The notes beneath the pieces were generated by a model that saw nothing but the letters and a program-made list of their open reading frames with translations, was not told where the DNA came from and did no database searches. Below are positions 22,724 through 31,700 of a stretch of DNA of 64,000 nucleotides, in pieces (position 1 is the stretch's first letter; the number at the start of each line of letters is the position of its first letter). The stretch is from NCBI RefSeq assembly GCF_020781835.1, contig NZ_JAJGNJ010000002.1, forward strand, positions 310,001 to 374,000. The letters run 5' to 3'. A program made the position numbers and the translations under genes. Origin of the DNA: Microbacterium testaceum (GTDB lineage: Bacteria > Actinomycetota > Actinomycetes > Actinomycetales > Microbacteriaceae).

Positions 22724-23482
22724 TCAGGCCACCAGGAACACCGCCGCGGACACCGCCCAGAACGCCAGCACGAACACGGTGTCGCGGTGGTGCCAGGGGA
22801 CCGAGTGGCGTTCGGTGCGGTCGGGGTGGGCGCCGAAGGCGCGCGCGTCCATCGCGAGCGCCACCCGTTCCGCGTGGCGGATGCCGCCGGCCAGGAGCGG
22901 CACAACCGTACGGATCCATCGCAGGGGCAGGAACCCTCCGACGCCGCGTACCCGGTGCGCGAGCCGGATCACCTCGAGCTCGCGGCCGAAGCGGGGAACG
23001 AAGCGGATCGCCGCGAGCGCCGCGTATCCGATCCGGTAGGGCACGTGCAGCTGGTGCACGAGCGCGCGGACGAGGTCGGCGCCGGTCGTGGTGAGCCCGC
23101 CGATGAACGCGAGTGTCATGATCGCGGCCAGGCGCAGGCCGGTCGCGACGCCCACGGTGAGGGCGCTGTCGGTGAGGGTCCACGTCCCTGCGCGGACCAC
23201 GTCGGTGCCGCCGCGCGCGGGGTCGACCCACAGCGCGAACCCCAGGCTCACGACGATCACCGCGAGCGGCACGACAGCGCCGAGCAGGACGAACAGCCGC
23301 GCCGACCACCGTGCCCCCGCGAACAGCGCCGCATACGCCAGGACGAGGAAGGCCAGCGGCGTCGCGAGGTCTCGGACGAACACCAGGGCGATCATCGCGG
23401 GCAGCGGTGCGGCGATCTTCGCGAGCGGATTCAGCCGCAGAAGGAACGCCGTCCGAGACGGCCCGAGCGCGACGGCGGTCAC
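22724..23482 (-). CDS. ECF transporter transmembrane (T) component
   Basis: The 252-residue membrane protein has about six helices and the two cytoplasmic coupling motifs of EcfT proteins (AHRVRGVGG and MDARAFGAHP, A-R-G types) that contact the ATPases. It begins LNPLAKIAAPLPAMIALVFV, the usual EcfT start. Its GTG overlaps the TGA of the fused ATPase gene, so A and T subunits are made together. It is most like YkoC/CbiQ proteins. A matching S component (YkoE-like) is encoded at 28058-28612 rather than in this operon. Confidence 0.92.
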   Translation of the reverse strand: MTAVALGPSRTAFLLRLNPLAKIAAPLPAMIALVFVRDLATPLAFLVLAYAALFAGARWSARLFVLLGAVVPLAVIVVSLGFALWVDPARGGTDVVRAGTWTLTDSALTVGVATGLRLAAIMTLAFIGGLTTTGADLVRALVHQLHVPYRIGYAALAAIRFVPRFGRELEVIRLAHRVRGVGGFLPLRWIRTVVPLLAGGIRHAERVALAMDARAFGAHPDRTERHSVPWHHRDTVFVLAFWAVSAAVFLVA

Positions 23483-25227
23483 CGGTCGCCCCCGGGCAGA
23501 TCGCGGAGACGTGTGATGCCGGCGAGCTCCGGATGCCTCCGGAGCCCCGCGAGCGCACGGCCCAGGGGCGGGGTGCCGAGTCCGATGCGATCGAGCAGGG
23601 CCTCGTCGGCGAACACGGCATCGACGGATGCGTCGGCGGCGAGGCGCCCGGCATCCACCACGACGACGCGATCGGCGTGCTCCGCCACGAGCTGCAGGTC
23701 GTGCGTGACGACGATGATCGTCGTCCCCGCCGCGCGGAGGTCGTCGAGCATCGCGAGCATCTCCTCGGCGCGTGCGCGATCCTGCCCGTAGGTCGGTTCG
23801 TCGAGCACGAGCAGTCGCGCACCGGCGACGAGGGCCGTGCCCACCGAGAGGCGCCGTTTCTGTCCGCCCGAGAGGAGGAAGGGGTGCGCGTCGGCGCGGT
23901 CGGCGAGGCCGAAGCGCACGAGCATCTCGTCCACGCGCGTGCGCACCTCGGTCTCGGGGAGGCGCAGCCGCCGCAGACCGTGGGCGAGCTCGTCGAACAC
24001 GGTCGTCGTGACGAACTGGTGCTCGGGGTTCTGGAAGACGAAGCCGACGTGGCGCGACAGCGCACGCGTGGAGATCCGGCGGACGTCCATCCCGTCGATC
24101 CGCACGGCGCCGCGCGGGGGCCGCCGCACCCCGGCGATCGCCTGCACGAGGGTCGTCTTCCCCGCGCCGTTGGGGCCGACGACCGCGACGAACCCGCCCG
24201 CCGAGACGTCGAGGTCGACGCCGCGCAACACGGTCGCGCCCCCGCGAGTGACCCGCAGGTCACGGACCCGGAGAAGCGGCTCGCCCGCGGCCCGCGCGTC
24301 CGCCGAACGGGGCAGGGATGCCACGGCGGGCGGTGCCGCGGCCTCGAGCCCCGCACGCAGCTCCTCGGGCGTGAGGGGCAACGGGTCGAGCGTGTACCCG
24401 GCGCGGCGGAGCCGCAGCGCCGCGAGCGTCGCGGACGGCAGCCACACGCCGAGCTCGTGCAGCTCGAGCGCCCGCCCGCGCAAGACCTCGTCCACGCCGC
24501 CGTCCGCGACGACATGCCCCTGGCCGTCGAGCGCGACGACCCGCTCGATCAGGTCGATCGCGGCATCCAGGTCGTGCTCGATCAGCACAATCGCCCGATC
24601 GCCCGCGGCGACGACGTCGCGCAGGGCCGCGTAGACCTCGATGACACCGGACGGGTCGAGGCTCGCGGTGGGCTCGTCGAGAACGAGGAGCGGGGATGCC
24701 ATGGCCAGTGCGCACGCGATCGCGAGGCGCTGGCGCCCGCCCCCGGAGAGGACGTCGGGCGAGTCGTCGCGCCGGTCCCACAGCCCGACGCGGCGCAGTG
24801 CCGCCTCCGCACGGGCGAGCACCTCGGGGACGGGGAGCCGCAGATTCTCGGGACCGAAGCACACCTCGTCGAACACGGTCCCGGTGATGAGCTGGGCGTC
24901 GGGATCCTGGAAGACCATGGCCACGGTGGCAGCGAGCTCGGCGACCGGCGTGATCGTGGCATCCCGCCCGCCCACGGACACCGTGCCGTGCACCTCCGCC
25001 GGGACGGCGTGGGGAATGAGCCCGTTCATCGTCAGCGCGAGGGTGGACTTGCCGGATCCGCTCGGACCGAGGACGAGCACGACCTCGCCGGGACGCACGT
25101 CGAAGCCCACATCGGCGGGGGTGGGGCGGTCGGCCTCGAAGTGGGTGACGGCGACGTTCCGAAGGCGCAGCAGAGCGTCGACGTCCGTTCGGGGCGACGC
25201 GGCTGTGGGGTGCGGGTGGGCGGTCAC
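23479..25227 (-). CDS. Fused double ATPase of an ECF transporter (YkoD-like, EcfA1-A2)
   Basis: The 582-residue protein contains two complete ABC modules. The first (about 20-255) has Walker A GPSGSGKST, signature LSGGGRQRLA, Walker B LLVLDEPTASLDP and switch EHD. The second (about 320-545) has GPNGAGKTT, LSGGQKRRLS, LLVLDEPTYGQD and THD. Fusion of both ATPases is typical of YkoD-type (HMP/thiamine) and related ECF transporters. GTG 25227 follows GAAGGA. A -10 (TAGACT, 25256-25251 on the minus strand) abuts a DtxR/IdeR-like box, suggesting iron-responsive control. The vitamin or metal carried depends on the S component. Confidence 0.93.
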   Translation of the reverse strand: MTAHPHPTAASPRTDVDALLRLRNVAVTHFEADRPTPADVGFDVRPGEVVLVLGPSGSGKSTLALTMNGLIPHAVPAEVHGTVSVGGRDATITPVAELAATVAMVFQDPDAQLITGTVFDEVCFGPENLRLPVPEVLARAEAALRRVGLWDRRDDSPDVLSGGGRQRLAIACALAMASPLLVLDEPTASLDPSGVIEVYAALRDVVAAGDRAIVLIEHDLDAAIDLIERVVALDGQGHVVADGGVDEVLRGRALELHELGVWLPSATLAALRLRRAGYTLDPLPLTPEELRAGLEAAAPPAVASLPRSADARAAGEPLLRVRDLRVTRGGATVLRGVDLDVSAGGFVAVVGPNGAGKTTLVQAIAGVRRPPRGAVRIDGMDVRRISTRALSRHVGFVFQNPEHQFVTTTVFDELAHGLRRLRLPETEVRTRVDEMLVRFGLADRADAHPFLLSGGQKRRLSVGTALVAGARLLVLDEPTYGQDRARAEEMLAMLDDLRAAGTTIIVVTHDLQLVAEHADRVVVVDAGRLAADASVDAVFADEALLDRIGLGTPPLGRALAGLRRHPELAGITRLRDLPGGDR

Positions 25228-25250
25228 GGGTGTCCTTCGGCGAGGCGTCC

Positions 25251-25276
25251 AGTCTAGTTAGGCGGGCCTTACCTCG
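25251..25276 (-). promoter_or_regulatory. Promoter of the ECF A-T operon with DtxR/IdeR-like box
   Basis: The minus strand carries TAGACT (25256-25251) as a likely -10, about 24 bases from the GTG. Directly upstream is the 19-base CGAGGTAAGGCCCGCCTAA (25276-25258), which matches 13 of 19 positions of the DtxR/IdeR consensus TTAGGTTAGGCTAACCTAA. Its place next to the -10 suits repression under iron-replete conditions. The match is borderline. Confidence 0.45.
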
Positions 25277-25387
25277 TCCGGCGGGCCTCTCGATGTCGAA
25301 CCACGGCCCGGGAGCCCGTGTGCTCTGGACGCTCCGATTGCGCGAACGGTACATTCGAGGTCTTCCTCCGCCCGAACGGATGATCTC

Positions 25388-27169
25388 GTGACCGGTCTGT
25401 CCCGTCGTCAGTTCCTGCACGCCACCGCCGCCGCTGCCGCCGCGACGGGGCTCGGGTTCGACGTCCTCGCGCCGCAGTTCGCGCGCGCGGCCACCCCGTC
25501 GGCCGATGTCCCATCGACGCTCCTGCAGACGATCCGGCAGGGGTCGATCCTGTCCGGCACGTACCGCACGCTCACGACCGGGCCGGGGGAGCCGTATGTC
25601 CCGCGGATCGACGTGCTGCGGCGCTCGCCGTCGCCCGCGCGCACCACCGCCCGCCGGTCGCTGCTGTACGTGGGACACCTGTCCGACCTGCACGTCATCG
25701 AGGCGCAGTCGCCGGGGCGGATCGAGCCCATGATCGTGCAGGACCACTCGGCCTGGGGGTCGGCCTTCCACCCGCAGGATCCGCTGAGCCCCGACGCGAC
25801 CGCGGCCATGGTGCAGGCGTTCTCGGACGCGCGGTACAGCCCGCTCACGGGGGCTCCGATGAGCGCCGCGATCGTGACCGGCGACAGCGCCGACATGCAT
25901 TCGCACCTCGAGCTCCGCTGGTACATCGACCTCATGGACGGCCTGTCGGTCGACCCGGCCACGAGCGGACCGACGTGGCAGGGCGTCCAGGCGTGGAGCG
26001 AGGCGACGTGGGCGTACCGGCCCGGCGACCCGAGCGGGGGAGACTTCGGCGACTACGGTTTCCCGCGGCTCCCCGACCTGCTCGCGCAGGTGATCGCGCA
26101 GCGCGTCGAATCCGTCGGCCTCCCCGCGCCCTGGTACGCCGTGTACGGCAACCACGACACGCTCCTCCTCGGAACGTTCGACATCAGCCCGCAGCTGCGT
26201 GCGCTCGCCGTGGGGGCCCGGAAGTCGTACACCCTGGATGCCACGGCATCCACGGCCCTCGAGGGGTGGGCCGCGGGAACGAGCGTACTCGCTCAGGCGT
26301 TGGCGGCGCTGGGGCTGGCATCCGGGGGTCCGGGCTTCAAAGACATCACGGCCAACCCCGAGCGCTACCTCTTCGAGCAGCGGGACTTCATGGCAGAGCA
26401 CTTCCGGACGGAGCCCACGCCCGGGCCGATCGGCCACGGCTTCACCGCGCACAATCTCACCTCGGGCGAGACGTGGTGGCAGGCCGACCTCAGCCCGCGG
26501 GTCCGGGCGTTCGGGCTCGACACGTGCAACGCCGTCGCCGGACCCGACGGGGCGGTGCCCGAGACGCAGATGCGGTGGCTGCGGGCGCAGCTCGAGATCG
26601 CGCAGCGCGACCAGGTGCTGGCGCTGATCTTCAGCCACCACAACAGCCTCACGCTCGAGAATCGCGCCACCCGGCCCGGGGCCGACGAGAAGCTCTACGG
26701 CGCGGAGGAGTTCGTCGCGATGCTGCTGGAGTTCCCCGTCGTCGTCGGGTGGCTGAACGGTCACACGCACCTCAACCAGATCCTGGCGCACACGAGCGCG
26801 ACCGGCGGCTTCTGGGAGATCACGACGGCGTCGTGCATCGACTTCCCGCAGCAGCAGCAGGTCGTGGAGATCGTCGACAACCGCGACGGCACGCTCTCGC
26901 TGTTCACGACCGTGCTCGATCATGCGTCGCCCGCAGTGCCGGGGAACTCGGGGTCGGTCGCCGACCTCGCCGCGCGCAGCCGCGAACTCGCCGCCAACGA
27001 CTGGGCCGAGACGCCGCTCATGCGCCGGGGGTCGCCGCTCGACCGCAACACCGAACTGCTGCTGCCGGCTCCGTTCGACCTCTCGGTCATCACCGACGCG
27101 CAGCTCGAGGCGCAGCACGTGACGGAGCGGGCGCGGATCCTCGCGTACGAGAAGGAGCGCGGACTATGA
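25388..27169 (+). CDS. Tat-exported TIGR03767-type metallophosphoesterase
   Basis: The 593-residue protein starts with a twin-arginine signal (SRRQFLHATAAAAAATG) and has the calcineurin-like metal motifs YVGHLSDLHV (D-x-H), VTGDSADM (GDx), YGNHDTLL (GNHD), a His in IFSHHNS and the closing NGHTHLNQ (GHxH). Together these give a binuclear metal site outside the membrane. Size and insertions match the actinobacterial TIGR03767 (PPA1498) family, whose substrate is unknown. It starts with GTG 25388 behind a weak ribosome binding site. It heads a coupled three-gene cluster with a lipoprotein and a membrane protein that sits between the ECF A-T genes and the S gene. Confidence 0.9.
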   Translation: MTGLSRRQFLHATAAAAAATGLGFDVLAPQFARAATPSADVPSTLLQTIRQGSILSGTYRTLTTGPGEPYVPRIDVLRRSPSPARTTARRSLLYVGHLSDLHVIEAQSPGRIEPMIVQDHSAWGSAFHPQDPLSPDATAAMVQAFSDARYSPLTGAPMSAAIVTGDSADMHSHLELRWYIDLMDGLSVDPATSGPTWQGVQAWSEATWAYRPGDPSGGDFGDYGFPRLPDLLAQVIAQRVESVGLPAPWYAVYGNHDTLLLGTFDISPQLRALAVGARKSYTLDATASTALEGWAAGTSVLAQALAALGLASGGPGFKDITANPERYLFEQRDFMAEHFRTEPTPGPIGHGFTAHNLTSGETWWQADLSPRVRAFGLDTCNAVAGPDGAVPETQMRWLRAQLEIAQRDQVLALIFSHHNSLTLENRATRPGADEKLYGAEEFVAMLLEFPVVVGWLNGHTHLNQILAHTSATGGFWEITTASCIDFPQQQQVVEIVDNRDGTLSLFTTVLDHASPAVPGNSGSVADLAARSRELAANDWAETPLMRRGSPLDRNTELLLPAPFDLSVITDAQLEAQHVTERARILAYEKERGL

Positions 27170-27513
27170 GGCGCTCTCTCGCCGGGCTGGCGCTCCTCGC
27201 TGTCGTCGCGCTCGCCGGCTGCTCGCAGGTCGCCGCGATCGCCCCGGTCGGCGGAAACCACCTGACCGAGGTGCGGTTCGCCACGATCGACGTGCTGCAG
27301 CAGAAGGGCATCGCGCTCGAGCAGGTGCCGACGTGCACGCGCGCCGACGACGGCGCGGTGGCGTGCGCCGGCACGACGGCCGACGGTGCGGTCGTCACGG
27401 CCGCTTCCCCCGCGGGCGACCCCGACAGCTTCACCGTCACGGTGGGCTCCGACACCGTGTTCAGCGGCAGCGTCAGCGCCGTGATCGACGAGGCCGCGGG
27501 GGTGACCCCGTGA
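27166..27513 (+). CDS. Small lipoprotein of unknown function
   Basis: The 115-residue protein has a lipoprotein signal peptide with lipobox ALAGC (Cys about 19), followed by a small secreted domain with two cysteines (PTCTRADDGAVACAGTT) likely to form a disulfide. The pattern DVLQQKGIALEQVPTC followed by strand-rich DSFTVTVGSDTVFSG suggests a DUF4333-like or similar small extracellular domain, but I cannot name it with certainty. Its ATG overlaps the metallophosphatase stop (ATGA), and its own stop overlaps the next start (GTGA), so all three are translated together. Confidence 0.8.
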   Translation: MRRSLAGLALLAVVALAGCSQVAAIAPVGGNHLTEVRFATIDVLQQKGIALEQVPTCTRADDGAVACAGTTADGAVVTAASPAGDPDSFTVTVGSDTVFSGSVSAVIDEAAGVTP

Positions 27514-28166
27514 AGCGGGCCCTGCTCGTCGCCGCCGTCGTTCTGGCGAACGCCGTCGTGCAGGCGCTGTGCGTCATCCCCGGCGCGACGCCCGCGGGCG
27601 CGCCGCTGTTCCTGGCGCTGCTCGCGGCATCCGTCCTCTCGCTCGTCGCCGCGGCGGCGGCGGTCCTCGTCCTGGTGGGCGGTGCCGAAGCGCGGTGGCC
27701 CCGTGCGCTCGCCGCGGTCGCGCTCGCGCTCGTGATCGTCGGAGCGCTCGCCGTGACGTCGGCCGCGACCCTCATCCCCGCGCTTCTCGTCGCTTTCGTG
27801 ACCGTCTCGCCCGCCGGGACTCCGGATGCCACGGCGTGGAGCGGTCCGCGGGCGTTCGCCTGGCATCCGGTCCACGCCGTCCTGCTCGCGGTGCTGACCC
27901 TCGTCGCGATGGTCGTGCTCGCCGTGGCCGCGCTGCTCCTCGGCTTCTTCGTGACCGGGGGACTCGGGTCGTTCGCGACGTGGGTCGTGGTCGGGGCGCT
28001 GGGTGCACCGCTCGCCCGGGCGTGGGCTCGACTCGCGGTCCGGCCGCGGGGGGCGCATCAGCGCCGCGAGAGCCCCCGCGCCACTCCCGCGCCGCGCAGG
28101 CCCGAACCGACCGCCAGCCCGACGGCGGTCCAGAGCACGGGCCCCAGCACGCCGACCACGAGGTAG
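27510..28166 (+). CDS. Four-to-five-helix membrane protein with read-through tail
   Basis: The 218-residue product has about five hydrophobic helices up to about residue 180, including a long VAAAAAVLVLVGGAEARWPRALAAVALALVIVGAL region. Its last 36 residues are Pro/Arg/Ser/Thr-rich and lie antisense to the end of the S-component gene (28058-28166), so its original stop may have been lost. GTG 27510 overlaps the stop of the lipoprotein gene. I do not recognise a family. By context it may act with the Tat metallophosphatase and lipoprotein in the envelope. Confidence 0.7.
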   Translation: MKRALLVAAVVLANAVVQALCVIPGATPAGAPLFLALLAASVLSLVAAAAAVLVLVGGAEARWPRALAAVALALVIVGALAVTSAATLIPALLVAFVTVSPAGTPDATAWSGPRAFAWHPVHAVLLAVLTLVAMVVLAVAALLLGFFVTGGLGSFATWVVVGALGAPLARAWARLAVRPRGAHQRRESPRATPAPRRPEPTASPTAVQSTGPSTPTTR

Positions 28167-28612
28167 GTGATCCGCGCCCACGGGGCGAGCGCCCCGATGT
28201 CGGCGGCGAACCACACGGCCGCAGCCACCAGCAGCCCGATGATCACGGCCGAGACGAAGAAGCGGGCGGCAGCCCAGACGCGGTAGCGGGTGAGGGCGGC
28301 GACACCCTCCTGGATGCCGCCGAAGAGGATCGCGGTGCCCAGGAACCGGAACGTCCACTGCGGCGCCATCGCGCTCGCGACGAGCGCGGCGAGCACGTGC
28401 GTGAGGAGAGCCACCCAGGCCCGCCGGACGACCTGCTGCGCGATGATGCCCGGCAGGACGTGCGATCCGAGGACGAGGCCGTATGCCCACGGCGCGGTCG
28501 CCAGGACGACGAGGGTGAGCCACCCGGCGGCACCGCCCAGGATCCCCGTGCCCACGCCGATCGCGGCGCAGATCAGCAGAATGCGGGTGGACAGACGGGA
28601 TGCCGACGACAC
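28058..28612 (-). CDS. YkoE-like ECF transporter S (substrate-binding) component
   Basis: The 184-residue membrane protein has about five to six helices. Its central segment VLPGIIAQQVVRRAWVALLTHVLAALV, TFRFLGTAILFGGIQEGVAALTRYRVW follows the pattern of B. subtilis YkoE (PF09819), the S component for HMP or thiamine. YkoE partners a fused ATPase (YkoD) and a T protein (YkoC); matching genes lie 2.8 kb away at 22724-25227 in the same orientation. GTG 28612 has TACGCT six bases upstream and no ribosome binding site, so it is probably leaderless with its own promoter. An upstream ATG at 28639 is possible. No TPP riboswitch was seen, so the vitamin remains open. Confidence 0.8.
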   Translation of the reverse strand: MSSASRLSTRILLICAAIGVGTGILGGAAGWLTLVVLATAPWAYGLVLGSHVLPGIIAQQVVRRAWVALLTHVLAALVASAMAPQWTFRFLGTAILFGGIQEGVAALTRYRVWAAARFFVSAVIIGLLVAAAVWFAADIGALAPWARITYLVVGVLGPVLWTAVGLAVGSGLRGAGVARGLSRR

Positions 28613-28670
28613 GGGGTCAGCGTATCGCCACCGCGGCATCCGGTTCTCGCACGCCGTCCGAAAGAAAACG

Positions 28671-28699
28671 TTGGTGATGAATTTGCCGTGAGTTATGTT
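28671..28699 (+). promoter_or_regulatory. Promoter of the subtilase gene
   Basis: TTGGTG (28671-28676) and TATGTT (28694-28699) are separated by 17 bases in a locally AT-rich stretch, about 65 bases ahead of ATG 28764. The leader of about 58 bases contains GGAG close to the start. Confidence 0.6.
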
Positions 28700-28763
28700 T
28701 GTGCGACGCGCGCCGTCGTTGTCGCGCACATCGCTCAATTCATCCCCCCGTTTGGAGCGCACT

Positions 28764-31700
28764 ATGGGTCGTACCCTGCGTTCGGCCGCGGTCATCGCGT
28801 TGGCCGGGCTCTTCACCGCTGCCGGAGTCACCTCCGTGCAGGCCGCCGTCGTGGACGAGGGGGTGACGCCCCCCACACCCATCGAATCGTCCTCGGGCCG
28901 CTACATCGTCGTGCTCGACGAGGCCCCGGTCGCCACCTATGACGGCGGCGAGGCCGGATTGCGCGCGACGAAGTCGGACGAGGCGCGGCTGGACACCGAT
29001 TCGGACGCCGTCCGCGAGTACTCCGCCTTCCTCGAGCAGCGACAGAAGGACGTCGCCGCAGAAGTCGGAGTGGACGCCGACTACTCGTACACGCTCGCCG
29101 TGAACGGCTTCAGCGCCGCCATGGACCCGAATCAGGCCGCGAAGCTCGCGGCCACCGAGGGCGTGCAGAAGGTCGTCCCCGACGAGATCCGCCACCCGGC
29201 GGCCGTGCCGTCCACGGAGTTCCTCGGGCTCGAGGGCGAGGGCGGCGTGTGGCAGCAGGTCGGCGGGATCGACGCGGCCGGTGAGGGCGTCGTGGTCGGT
29301 GTAGTGGACACGGGCATCGCGCCCGAGAACCCGTCGTTCGCGGGCGACCCGCTCGGCACCACCCCCGGCGATGAGCCCTATCTCGACGGCAACGACGTCG
29401 TGTACCGCAAGGCCGACGGCACCGACTTCCGGTCGCCGCGCGTGGCCACGGGCGACGGCTGGTCGGTCGAGGACTACTCGACCAAGCTCGTCGGCGCGCG
29501 CTACTTCGACCAGGGCGCCGCGGCGACCGGCTTCACGTTCGAGGCTGACTACCGCTCGCCGCGCGACGGCGACGCACACGGCTCGCACACCGCCAGCACC
29601 GCCGCGGGCAACAACGGGGTGCAGGCCAGCGTCGAGGGGATCGACTTCGGTGCCATCTCGGGCGTCGCCCCGGCCGCCAAGGTCGCCGCATACAAGGCGT
29701 GCTACTCCGGCCCCGATCCGCTCGTCACCACCGACGACGTCTGCGCGCTGAGCGATCTGCTGGGCGCGATCAATGCGGCCGTGGCCGACGGCGTGGACGT
29801 CATCAACTACTCCATCGGCGGAGGCGCCGCCACGACGACGCTCGCGCTGGAGGACGCGGCGTTCTTCAACGCCGCCGCCGCCGGCATCTTCGTCGCCGTC
29901 TCGGCCGGGAACTCCGGCCCGGACGCCTCGACCGCCGACCACGCCTCGCCCTGGTACACCACCGTCGCGGCATCCACGATCCCCACCTACGAGGGCACCG
30001 TGACGCTGCCCGACGGCTTCCAGGCCGCCGGGGCCTCGGTCTCGGTCCCCGCGGGCGAGGGGGTCACCGCTCCCGTCGTCTACGCCGGCGACATCGCGGC
30101 ATCCGGAACCGATCCCGCCAACGCCGCGCTGTGCCTGCTGGGCTCGCTCGACGCCACGCAGGCCGAGGGCAAGATCGTCGTGTGCGACCGCGGGCAGAAC
30201 GCCCGGGTCGAGAAGTCGCAGGCCGTGAAGGACGCCGGCGGCGTGGGCATGATCCTCGTCAACGTCACGCCCGCCTCGGTCGACAACGACTTCCACTCGG
30301 TGCCGACCGTGCACATCGACGCGCGCTACCGCGACGACCTGCTCGCCTACGTGCAGGGGACTCCGGATGCCACGGCCACCCTGATCGGAGAGAACATCAC
30401 GGGCGAGGAGACGCCGACGCCGCAGGTGGCGGGCTTCTCCAGCCGCGGCCCGATGCTCGCCGACGGCAGCGATGTGCTCAAGCCGGACGTCTCGGCTCCG
30501 GGCGTGGCGATCCTCGCCGCCGCCGCGAACGCCGAGGGTGCCGAGCCGACGTTCGAGTTCCTCTCCGGGACGTCGATGTCGTCGCCGCACGTCGCGGGGC
30601 TTGCCGCGCTGTACCTGGGGGAGCGGCCGCTGGCCACTCCCGCCGAGGTCAAGTCGGCGATGATGACCACCGCCTACGACACTGTGGATGTCGACGGCGA
30701 TCCGGCGCAGGACCCGTTCGCGCAGGGTGCGGGGCACGTCGACCCGACGAAGTACTTCGACCCGGGCCTGCTGTACCTCAACGGTCCCGCCGACTGGGCG
30801 GCCTTCCTGCAGGGCAAGGGCCTCGAGGACTTCGGCGTCGAGCCGATCGACGGCAGCGACCTGAACCTGGCATCCATCTCGATCGGTTCGCTCGCCAAGC
30901 CCCAGACCGTCACGCGGACGGTCACCTCGACGCAGGCGGGGACGTTCTCGGCATCCATCGAGGTGCCCGGCCTGGATGCCACCGTCGAACCGTCGACGCT
31001 GACCTTCGGCGCCGCCGGCGAGACGCAGACGTTCACGGTCACGTTCTCTCGCACGACCGCTCCGGCCGAGGAGTGGACGACCGGCTTCCTCACGTGGGCG
31101 AACGGTGACACCCAGGTGCGCTCGCCCATCGCGGTGCGTCCCACGACCGCCGAGGCTCCGGCCGAGGTGTCGGGAACCGGGCTGTCGGGCACGACAGCGG
31201 TCGAGATCCTCCCCGGCGTGAGCGGCGACCTGCCGCTGACGGTGTCGGGCCTCGCGGCCGCGACTGTGCTCACCGACCCCGACAACCCGGTCGAGGGGCA
31301 CTCGGGGGACCAGGACTCCGGTGATGCCGACGGGTACGTGCGGTGGATCGTCGACGTGCCCGAGGGAACCGCCCTCTCGCGCTTCGACCTCGACTCGTCC
31401 GACGACACCGGCAGCGACCTCGACCTGTTCGTGTCCCGCGTGGTGAGCGCCGAAGACCTGCGGTACTACGAGCGGTTCACCTCGGCGTCGGCCTCGGCCG
31501 ACGAGCGGGTGTCGCTGCCGAACCCCACCCCCGGCACCTACCTCGTCGAGGCGAACATCTACTCGTTCACGGCGCCGTTCACGTGGGACATGACCTCCGC
31601 GAACGTCCAGGCCGGGGGCGAGGGGCAACTCGCCGCCACACCCAACCCGGTGCCGGTCGAGCAGGGCGTCGCCACGACGTACGAGCTGTCGTGGCAGGGT

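Noticed and set aside
24260..27118. A 952-codon minus-strand open frame across the metallophosphatase and ECF ATPase genes
   Set aside because: It mixes antisense of one gene with a wrong phase of another; no recognisable domain and poor codon bias.
28613..28763. TPP riboswitch ahead of the YkoE-like S gene
   Set aside because: No CUGAGA-type thi box is visible on the minus strand, and the S gene appears to be leaderless.
28740..31628. A 962-codon antisense open frame over the subtilase gene
   Set aside because: The sense strand encodes a complete S8 protease with all catalytic motifs; the antisense product is low-complexity Gly/Arg/Val.
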